NCBI GenBank assembly: GCA_009996555.1
Contig: JAACZX010000181.1
Location: forward strand, 1 to 5,426
Reading direction: 5' to 3'
Source of the DNA: Chitinophagaceae bacterium
Lineage (GTDB): Bacteria > Bacteroidota > Bacteroidia > Chitinophagales > Chitinophagaceae
DNA length: 5,426 nucleotides
Shown: positions 1 through 5,426 of the stretch, one piece after another
How the letters are laid out: the number at the start of each line of letters is the position of its first letter
Numbering within the stretch: position 1 is the stretch's first letter
Translations under genes and position numbers: made by a program
The notes under the pieces: generated by a model
What the model saw: only the letters and a program-made list of their open reading frames with translations
What the model was told of the DNA's origin: nothing
Database searches by the model: none

Positions 1-1442
1 TTTACCGTAATGTTTTTTGCATTGGCTGATGGCTTTGCAAAGAAAATATGATCGGCCAGTGTTGGTTCCACAAACTTATGTTTCTTGGGCAACTCAGGGC
101 CGGCGTACAACTCAACTGCTAAAGGGTCGAGTGCTACACGTTGTTCCATTGCACCTTTCAGCACACCATCTTCCAGCCATTCTACTTTCCATTTGCTGTC
201 CCAATTCCATACGTTGGCTATGATCTCGTCAGGATATTCTTTTGATTTGCCTTTTCCAAAAACAGACAACTGGTGTTCCTTTGGCAAGCCTGTTGATTTG
301 TAATACCATTTCAGCTCACTTCCATCCACTTCATAAACACCGTAACCACTTGGTGTGCCATCGCCACAAACAGGGCCTGTCCACCATGCGCCACAAACAG
401 TACCGTGGTTATGTTCCATGATATTGCCTTTCTCCCAGGTATCATTAAAGTGTGTGTGCCCCGACATGATGTGCACGTTATAACCTGCAAGTATTTTGTA
501 CAGCTGTTCCCTGTTGGCAACATTCGATCCAAGCTCTGCTTCTTTTTTATAACGACGGGCAGCACCTGTATCTGTAGGAATATGCAGGCTCACCACAAGT
601 GTTGAACCCTGCGGCACATGTTTCAGATCCTGTTCCAACCATGCCAGCTGATTTTCGGTAATGTATCCGATGTATTTTTTTGCTGTGCCAATAAAGAACA
701 CATCATCCAGCACCACATAATGGATCTTTCCACGATTGAATGAATAGTATGTTGGGCCAAACTCTTTTTTAAATGTTTCAGCACTCCATTCATCTGTACG
801 GGCTGTTTTAATATCCATATCATGATTACCAATTACATTAAAGAAAGTAACACCTGTTGCTGCAACCGCTTCTTTGTAACCGGCAAACAATTCAAATTTA
901 TCCCACACAAGATCGCCACAACCTATACCATGAAACAATGCACCTTTCGGATACGATGCAACCAGCTTTTGCAAATCGGGCACTGATTCAGTTTTCAGTA
1001 ACTCCACATCTTTCTCAGAGATCATTTGTGTATCGGCCCACACAACAAAATTGTGTTTGGTATCATCTGTCTGCAATTGTTCTAACTCAAAATTTGCAGT
1101 AAAGTTTTCCCGTTCTTTATTGATCGGCTCATAAAATTTTGCGATCTTTTTTTGGTGGGGAAAAGCATAGCCGGCAGGCAGGGAGATATAAACAAAATCA
1201 GCTTCCGCAGAACTTTCAAATGAATAACTTCCATTTCTATCTGTTAACACAACCGTTGTTCCATCTGTAACTGCTACGCCTGCTATTCCTTTTCCTTTCG
1301 CTTTTACCGTTCCATTGAGTTTTACAAACTTTTCCTTCTTCGAAACAGGTGCAACTGCCTCCTGTGCATCAGCCGTTATTACCGGCAGTGTAATTGCAGT
1401 ACCGGCAATGCCGAACAGTTTTAAAAAATCTTTTCTTTCCAT
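1..1442 (-). CDS. Exported calcineurin-like metallophosphoesterase with N- and C-terminal accessory domains (3' end cut by window edge)
   Basis: This is probably a metal-dependent phosphoesterase, exported to the periplasm or cell surface. I read the frame codon by codon from the ATG at 1442-1440; it stays open for 480 codons to the window edge, so the C-terminus is missing. Residues 1-26 look like a signal peptide: RKDFLK at 3-8, a mild hydrophobic stretch, then Ala-Asp-Ala at 24-26. Residues about 40-100 form an Ig-like/carboxypeptidase-regulatory-like domain (GxGIAGVAVTDG, then TDxNGxYxF), resembling MetallophosN. The catalytic core, about 130-335, carries D137-T-Q139, G176-D177-x-x-x-D181, G205-N-H-D208, H287 in SLHIP, and G328-H-T-H331. 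Residues about 345-480 resemble MetallophosC, with GAWWTG at 351-356 and DGTPSGYGVYEVDG at 361-374. The usual first-site histidine is glutamine (Q139). The start lies 23 bases after the SusD stop, so the two are probably co-transcribed. Probably only a few tens of residues are missing. The substrate is unknown; phosphomonoester and phosphodiester are both possible. Confidence 0.93.
   Translation of the reverse strand, partial: MERKDFLKLFGIAGTAITLPVITADAQEAVAPVSKKEKFVKLNGTVKAKGKGIAGVAVTDGTTVVLTDRNGSYSFESSAEADFVYISLPAGYAFPHQKKIAKFYEPINKERENFTANFELEQLQTDDTKHNFVVWADTQMISEKDVELLKTESVPDLQKLVASYPKGALFHGIGCGDLVWDKFELFAGYKEAVAATGVTFFNVIGNHDMDIKTARTDEWSAETFKKEFGPTYYSFNRGKIHYVVLDDVFFIGTAKKYIGYITENQLAWLEQDLKHVPQGSTLVVSLHIPTDTGAARRYKKEAELGSNVANREQLYKILAGYNVHIMSGHTHFNDTWEKGNIMEHNHGTVCGAWWTGPVCGDGTPSGYGVYEVDGSELKWYYKSTGLPKEHQLSVFGKGKSKEYPDEIIANVWNWDSKWKVEWLEDGVLKGAMEQRVALDPLAVELYAGPELPKKHKFVEPTLADHIFFAKPSANAKNITV
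1365..1442 (-). other. N-terminal export signal of the phosphoesterase, Tat-like with an Arg-Lys pair
   Basis: The first 26 codons encode a basic start followed by a weakly hydrophobic segment rich in Gly, Ala, Thr and Ile, ending in an Ala-x-Ala cleavage pattern before Gln27. Residues 2-8 (ERKDFLK) match the Tat consensus S/T-R-R-x-F-L-K except that Glu replaces Ser and Lys replaces the second Arg. Export is well supported; the route (Tat or Sec) is not settled, because an Arg-Lys pair is an uncommon Tat variant. Confidence 0.6.
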
Positions 1443-1465
1443 TTGTTATAATTGATCTGTTCAAT
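1443..1465 (-). other. SusD-phosphoesterase spacer with a small AT-rich inverted repeat
   Basis: The 23 bases between the SusD stop and the phosphoesterase ATG contain no promoter or strong Shine-Dalgarno sequence that I can recognise. Read on the minus strand, AATTGA (1466-1461, overlapping the last base of the stop codon) and TCAATT (1455-1450) are perfect inverted repeats around a 5-base loop, ACAGA. The 6-bp stem has a single G-C pair and no T tract follows, so it is a weak hairpin and not a convincing terminator. The leader just before the ATG is A/T-rich (ATTATAACAA), as is common in Bacteroidota. Confidence 0.4.
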
Positions 1466-2932
1466 TTACTTTTCCCACCACACTTTTGTTGTATTATCAT
1501 CTCCACCCATAGCTTGTACCGCACTCTTGTAATTATCCGGGTTCATTGAGCGGATATTAATTGGATATTTAAAACGGGTTGGCATTTGTTTACCTGCCGT
1601 GCCTGCATTAACAGGAAGTACAGGCATGCCTGTGCGACGGTATTCGAACCATGCCTGGTAATCTACAAAGAAAAGTGCGTAATATTTCTGAAGTAAGATA
1701 CGGTGTAACGTATTGTTGTAAGCAGTGGCTTCTGCGTAAGTTGAGTTTGTAAAATAATCAGCCGGCATTACTGCCCCCCATTGTTCAATTGAAGCCTTCA
1801 CACCTTTTTCATAAGCAGTTTTTGCAGCGGCATGATTGCCTTGCTGAAATTCTACTTCTGCTTTAATAAATTCAACTTCAGCATAAGGCATAATCACCAC
1901 GCTCATAGGTGTAACAGATGATGAAGATGCTGTAACCAATGCCACATTTACATTAGAGGGAATGTAATTAAACTGCGACTCACTTCCAGCATAACCGCTG
2001 GGAATGCCTATGTAGCCAATATTACCTGTGCCACTCGCATTTCGTGCCTGTGTTGCAAACTTTGCACGGCGGGGATCATTAAACGCATTTAAACTATCAA
2101 GGAAAAATTTTGCAACAGCACGGAATGTAGTAAAATCAATTGGCCTTCCCCAAGGTGATGTTTGCGGAGTAACGCCAGAGAGTTTTAATACAGCAGCTTC
2201 ATCGTTACTGCTGAACACAGGATACTTTGCCGGATTATCCATCATCGCTTTTAATAAAGTATATGAACCAACTTCAGTACGTTTTGATACACGAAGTAAT
2301 AAACGCATGCGCAGCGAATTGGTGAATTTTTTCCATTTGCTTACATTGTTTCCATAAAGTATCTCCGTACCATACAGCATGCTTTTTGATGTATTGTACA
2401 GGTTATTTGCAGAATCAAGGCTTGCAAGCAGTGCCGTATATATTTCCTGTTGTGCATCAAACTTTGGATGAAGAATACCCTCTTCTGCTTTTGAAGCTTC
2501 ACTCATAGGCACATTGCCAAAACAATCTGTGAGATTAGAATAGATCCATGCATTGAGCGTAAGTGCAATGGCCTGGTAATTTTTATCATCGGCCTTTACC
2601 GATGCGTTATACATCTCACGAACATTGTTGAGCCAGAGATAATAAGTGTTCCATGTGCCATTACCAGCATTTTCAGATATATCATAGCGATGCAAACCAC
2701 CCGTTGCGCTTGGGTAAGGCAAGGCTACCTGCATCAGGTTAAACGTAATATCATCGCAACGTTGCATATTATATCCGGCAACGCTATAAATAACCGGATT
2801 AAGCAATGTGCCCGGGCTGATCTGATCAATACGATTAGGATCGGTATTGATAACTTCAAAATCTTTTGTACATGCTATGATGCTGATACTTACCAGCAGA
2901 ACGAATGTTATTTGCTTTATAATATGTTTCAT
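1466..2932 (-). CDS. SusD-like surface lipoprotein (SusD/RagB family, SusD-like_2 type)
   Basis: This is the substrate-binding lid of a SusCD uptake pair, lipid-anchored on the outer face of the outer membrane. The 488-residue protein is complete and of normal family length. Residues 1-21 are a lipoprotein signal: Lys at 2 and 6, a hydrophobic core, then lipobox SIIAC with the lipidated Cys21. Family landmarks follow in order: INTDPN at 28-33, an N-terminal helical section, LTDCFGNVPMSEA at 134-146, FTNSLRMRLLLRVS at 203-216, DPRRAKF at 286-292, EVEFIKAEVEFQQGN at 352-366 (a TPR-like helix), YQAWFEYRRTGMPVL at 425-439, and a C-terminal GGDDNTTKVWWEK. The RRTGxPxL and WWxK signatures point to the SusD-like_2 group (Pfam SusD-like_2) rather than classical starch SusD. 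It lies 28 bases after the receptor stop and 23 before the phosphoesterase start. The ligand cannot be assigned: family members bind glycans, peptides and other nutrients, and the phosphoesterase hints at a phosphorylated compound. Confidence 0.96.
   Translation of the reverse strand: MKHIIKQITFVLLVSISIIACTKDFEVINTDPNRIDQISPGTLLNPVIYSVAGYNMQRCDDITFNLMQVALPYPSATGGLHRYDISENAGNGTWNTYYLWLNNVREMYNASVKADDKNYQAIALTLNAWIYSNLTDCFGNVPMSEASKAEEGILHPKFDAQQEIYTALLASLDSANNLYNTSKSMLYGTEILYGNNVSKWKKFTNSLRMRLLLRVSKRTEVGSYTLLKAMMDNPAKYPVFSSNDEAAVLKLSGVTPQTSPWGRPIDFTTFRAVAKFFLDSLNAFNDPRRAKFATQARNASGTGNIGYIGIPSGYAGSESQFNYIPSNVNVALVTASSSSVTPMSVVIMPYAEVEFIKAEVEFQQGNHAAAKTAYEKGVKASIEQWGAVMPADYFTNSTYAEATAYNNTLHRILLQKYYALFFVDYQAWFEYRRTGMPVLPVNAGTAGKQMPTRFKYPINIRSMNPDNYKSAVQAMGGDDNTTKVWWEK
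2870..2932 (-). other. Lipoprotein signal peptide and possible surface-export signal of the SusD-like protein
   Basis: Codons 1-21 encode a type II signal peptide ending in lipobox Ile18-Ile19-Ala20-Cys21. The mature protein begins Cys-Thr-Lys-Asp-Phe-Glu. A Lys-Asp/Glu-rich patch just after the cysteine resembles the lipoprotein export signal described for surface lipoproteins in Capnocytophaga and other Bacteroidota, which would agree with display on the outside of the cell. The lipobox is clear; the surface-export signal is an inference. Confidence 0.7.
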
Positions 2933-2960
2933 CTTAACTCTTATTATTAGTTGATTGATA
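2933..2960 (-). other. SusC-SusD intergenic leader
   Basis: Twenty-eight A/T-rich bases separate the receptor stop (TGA at 2963-2961) from the SusD ATG (2932-2930). On the minus strand the last part reads AATAATAAGAGTTAAG; the AAGAG is at best a weak ribosome-binding match. I see no promoter or terminator, which supports read-through from SusC into SusD. Confidence 0.5.
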
Positions 2961-5426
2961 TCAGAATTTAAATGTGAGGTTTACTCCCATTGTGCGTGTT
3001 GAAGGCATCTGTCCCATTTCAATACCCGGCATTAACGTTGAGCCATTCAATGCAGCTGTTTCAGGATCAAAAATCGGGAAGCTGGTGATCATCAACAGAT
3101 CTCGACCATAGATAGCGAAAGATGCTGCCTTTATAAAACTTCTGCCCAATGCTTTTGTTGGAATAGCGTACTCTAACCTTGCTTCACGCAATTTGAGATA
3201 AGATGCATCAAAAGAATTTGCTTCTACATTTGCACGACGGTAGTATTCTACATAATAATCAACCGGTAATACTTTCTTTGTGTTTGGAATGTACTTGTTG
3301 CTGCCTGCATCAAACACAACCCCATCGCCAATGATATAGTTTTCTTCCCTGCCTCTTAATGTATGTTTAAGTTTTCCCTGCTCAGTCATTTTATGATGCG
3401 ATTGCGAATAGATGATACCTCCATACTGTCCATCAAAAAGAAAACTGAAGCGGAATGATTTGTAAGAGAATTCGTTTCTCCAACCAGCTTTCCAATCGGC
3501 ATAAGCATTACCGATGTACTGAATATCTGCAGGACGTGCAGGCAATCCATCAGCAGTATAAACAACAGCACCTTCGGGTGAACGCACAAATCCAAAACCA
3601 TACATATCACCTGTTGTTCCTCCCACTCTTGCCTGTATAGTTGCGTTACCACCATACGCAAGATCCATTTTACCGCCCATGCCTTCTGCCAGTTCAAGCA
3701 CACGATTCTGATTTTTCGACCATGTAACAGTTGTGGTCCATTTAAAGTTGCGGAGCTTCACCGGCTGTGCAGTAATCACCACTTCAATACCACGGTTACG
3801 AACCGCACCTGCATTCAACACTGCTCTTGTATAACCGGTTGTTGGATCAAGAGGAACTTCCAGTATCTGGTTACGTGTAATGTTGTTGTACAATGTGAGA
3901 TCAACACTGAGACGGTTTTTCAGAAAGCGCAGATCAAGACCTGCTTCTGTACTGCTCGATATCTCAGGTTTCAGATTAGCATTTGGCAACGTTGTTGGTA
4001 CCGAACCGGAAGCAGCAAACTCGCTTGTGCCGTAATACTTTCTTGTTTTATACGGATCAGTATCATTACCAACTTGTGCAAAGGACACACGGGCTTTTGC
4101 AAACGAAACAAAAGCAGGAAGCTGAAAGATATCACTGAGAATAAAACTGGTATTAACCGACGGATAGAAGAATGAATTGTTTGCAGCAGGCAATGTGCTC
4201 GACCAATCATTTCTACCGGTTATATCAAGAAAATATTTCCCCTGGTAACTGAATGATGCCACACCATACACACTGTTTACTTTTTCGTTACGGTCTGTTG
4301 CAGTAACAATAGGTGTACCCGAACCATTTGATAATTTATAAACAGCAGGTATCACCAAGCCATCAACATACGCATCCATACGATTGTACTTACGGCTCAT
4401 GAGGTTGCCACCTGCTGAAGCAGTAACATCAATAACGTTGGCGATCTTATCACGATAGGTTACCAACAGATCTGAGTTTACTTCATAGTCGGTGATGTTC
4501 TGCTGTTTAAAATATCCTCTTAAAAAGTTTGCAGTACTGAACGGGCGGCGTTGCTGGCGCTGCTCACCTGTCATATCAATACCTGAACGGAACATAACAT
4601 CAAGCTTCTTCGTAACATTAAAAGTAGCAGCAAGATTGCCGATCATGTTATTGTTGTTCACAGAATTCGTCATTTCATAAGCAATCAAAAATGGATTGTC
4701 GATGAATGAACTGAACGGATGTACCTGGTCTACCTGCTCCAAACCAAACTTCCACCGGTCACGGTACCAATTCAGATCCACATTCGGGTTTTGAAAGATC
4801 ATGAAGTAAGCGATCGATTGATTATTATAACCTGTGCCAGGCACATTGTCACTTTGTTTATTGGTATAATTTACTTTGGCAGTTACTTTCAACCGATCCG
4901 ACACTTTATAATTTGCACTGAATGCAGCATTGATACGTTCAAACCCAGTGTTGGGCATGATCCATTCATTTTTTGTGTGCGTGATAGATGCACGTGCCGA
5001 TCCTTTTTCATTGCCACCTTCAAGCGATAAATTATTTGAAAGCGTATATCCTGTTCTCCAGAAACTGCTGATATTATCAGTATAAGGTTGCCATAAGGTA
5101 CGTGTTAAACCTGCTCCCTGTCTTGTGGGGTCATATTGAAAATAGTTCTGTCCGTTAAACTTAGGACCATAAGCACTCGAAGTACCGCTGGTACTTGCGC
5201 CATCGGCGGATGCACCATAAGAATAATATTTTTCACCGTTGCTGTTTAACGCTTTGCCTGTTCCTTGCCCATATTCATATTGATAATCGGGCCACTTCAA
5301 TACAGTATTAAAACTTGTGTTTGAGTTGAAGGTTACGCCAATGCCCTTCTCTTTTCTTGCACCTGATTTTGTTGTAATGATCAATGCACCATTTGCAGCA
5401 CGGCTACCGTACAAAGCTGTTGCACC
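2961..5426 (-). CDS. SusC-like TonB-dependent outer-membrane receptor (RagA family), 5' end outside window
   Basis: This is the outer-membrane transporter of the SusCD pair, importing the ligand captured by SusD using TonB-ExbBD energy. The window holds 821 residues plus the stop; the frame is open to the edge, so no start is present. SusC proteins are usually about 1,000-1,100 aa, so roughly 200-250 residues are missing: signal peptide, carboxypeptidase-regulatory-like N-terminal domain, TonB box and most of the plug. The visible part opens in the plug's closing motif, GATALYGSRAANGALIITTK, which is strongly diagnostic of SusC/RagA. The rest is a 22-strand-type barrel, with landmarks such as FWRTGYTLSNNLSLEGGNEK, GRNDWSSTLP, the LKPE...STEAGLDLRFLKNRL stretch (from about 3974 downward) and NAGAVRNRGIE (about 3820-3785), closing on a strand ending NLTFKF with a terminal Phe, as expected for Bam-assembled barrels. 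No frameshift or internal stop is seen. Regulation cannot be judged because the promoter is off the window. Confidence 0.96.
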   Translation of the reverse strand, partial: GATALYGSRAANGALIITTKSGARKEKGIGVTFNSNTSFNTVLKWPDYQYEYGQGTGKALNSNGEKYYSYGASADGASTSGTSSAYGPKFNGQNYFQYDPTRQGAGLTRTLWQPYTDNISSFWRTGYTLSNNLSLEGGNEKGSARASITHTKNEWIMPNTGFERINAAFSANYKVSDRLKVTAKVNYTNKQSDNVPGTGYNNQSIAYFMIFQNPNVDLNWYRDRWKFGLEQVDQVHPFSSFIDNPFLIAYEMTNSVNNNNMIGNLAATFNVTKKLDVMFRSGIDMTGEQRQQRRPFSTANFLRGYFKQQNITDYEVNSDLLVTYRDKIANVIDVTASAGGNLMSRKYNRMDAYVDGLVIPAVYKLSNGSGTPIVTATDRNEKVNSVYGVASFSYQGKYFLDITGRNDWSSTLPAANNSFFYPSVNTSFILSDIFQLPAFVSFAKARVSFAQVGNDTDPYKTRKYYGTSEFAASGSVPTTLPNANLKPEISSSTEAGLDLRFLKNRLSVDLTLYNNITRNQILEVPLDPTTGYTRAVLNAGAVRNRGIEVVITAQPVKLRNFKWTTTVTWSKNQNRVLELAEGMGGKMDLAYGGNATIQARVGGTTGDMYGFGFVRSPEGAVVYTADGLPARPADIQYIGNAYADWKAGWRNEFSYKSFRFSFLFDGQYGGIIYSQSHHKMTEQGKLKHTLRGREENYIIGDGVVFDAGSNKYIPNTKKVLPVDYYVEYYRRANVEANSFDASYLKLREARLEYAIPTKALGRSFIKAASFAIYGRDLLMITSFPIFDPETAALNGSTLMPGIEMGQMPSTRTMGVNLTFKF

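Noticed and set aside
17..303. Two short plus-strand open frames at the left edge
   Set aside because: They are antisense to the C-terminal domain of the phosphoesterase and show no family features.
311..832. Two short minus-strand open frames (311-565 and 623-832) that could be taken for small genes
   Set aside because: Both are out-of-frame readings inside the phosphoesterase gene, whose own frame is continuous through this stretch and carries the GNHD, SLHIP and GHTH motifs.
1450..1466. Intrinsic terminator between SusD and the phosphoesterase
   Set aside because: The stem is only 6 bp, nearly all A-T, and is not followed by a run of T on the minus strand, so it should not stop transcription.
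2028..2357. 109-codon plus-strand open frame
   Set aside because: It lies entirely antisense to the SusD-like gene, shows no recognisable domain, and the minus-strand protein here is clearly conserved. It is a chance frame.
3386..3703. 105-codon minus-strand open frame in another frame
   Set aside because: It overlaps the receptor gene in the same direction; the receptor frame is intact and matches the family. It is an out-of-frame shadow.
4719..5030. 103-codon plus-strand open frame with a hydrophobic composition
   Set aside because: It is antisense to the receptor barrel region, whose minus-strand translation is typical SusC. No independent support.
5412..5414. TTG as a possible start codon for the receptor, giving an 817-residue protein
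   Set aside because: The frame continues upstream to the window edge with Gly-Ala-Thr-Ala, and the TTG encodes the Leu of the conserved ALYGSRAANG plug motif, so it is internal. The true start lies outside the window.

Overview
The window reads as part of a Bacteroidota genome. It holds a SusC-like TonB-dependent receptor followed by a SusD-like surface lipoprotein, a pairing almost confined to that phylum. Base composition is moderately AT-rich, and the gene starts lack a strong Shine-Dalgarno sequence and have A/T-rich leaders, as is usual there. A Chitinophagales-type soil or freshwater bacterium would fit the protein style, but this is only a guess; nothing in the window fixes the genus.

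Everything is coded on the minus strand, so transcription runs from high to low coordinates. Positions 5426-2961 hold the C-terminal four-fifths or so of a SusC-family receptor; its signal peptide, N-terminal extension and most of the plug lie outside the window. A 28-base gap leads to a complete SusD-like lipoprotein (2932-1466, 488 aa) of the SusD-like_2 / SusD-RagB type. A 23-base gap leads to a calcineurin-like metallophosphoesterase (1442 to the window edge, 480 codons visible). That gene is open to the last base and lacks only its extreme C-terminus here. It is the least obvious gene in the window because it has no stop codon inside it.

The tight spacing and shared strand indicate one transcript. 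The likely division of labour is that SusD captures a substrate at the cell surface, SusC imports it across the outer membrane using TonB energy, and the exported phosphoesterase cleaves a phosphoester, most plausibly in the periplasm. This suggests uptake of a phosphorylated organic nutrient, but the substrate cannot be read from sequence. No glycoside hydrolase, sulfatase, peptidase, sigma/anti-sigma pair or other regulator is visible; these could lie beyond either edge.

I found no RNA gene, CRISPR array, mobile element, long repeat or frameshift. The longest non-coding stretch is 28 bases. The window looks like an ordinary nutrient-uptake locus. The points most worth a second look are the phosphoesterase: its link to SusCD, its Asp-x-Gln first metal motif, and its Tat-like Arg-Lys signal.
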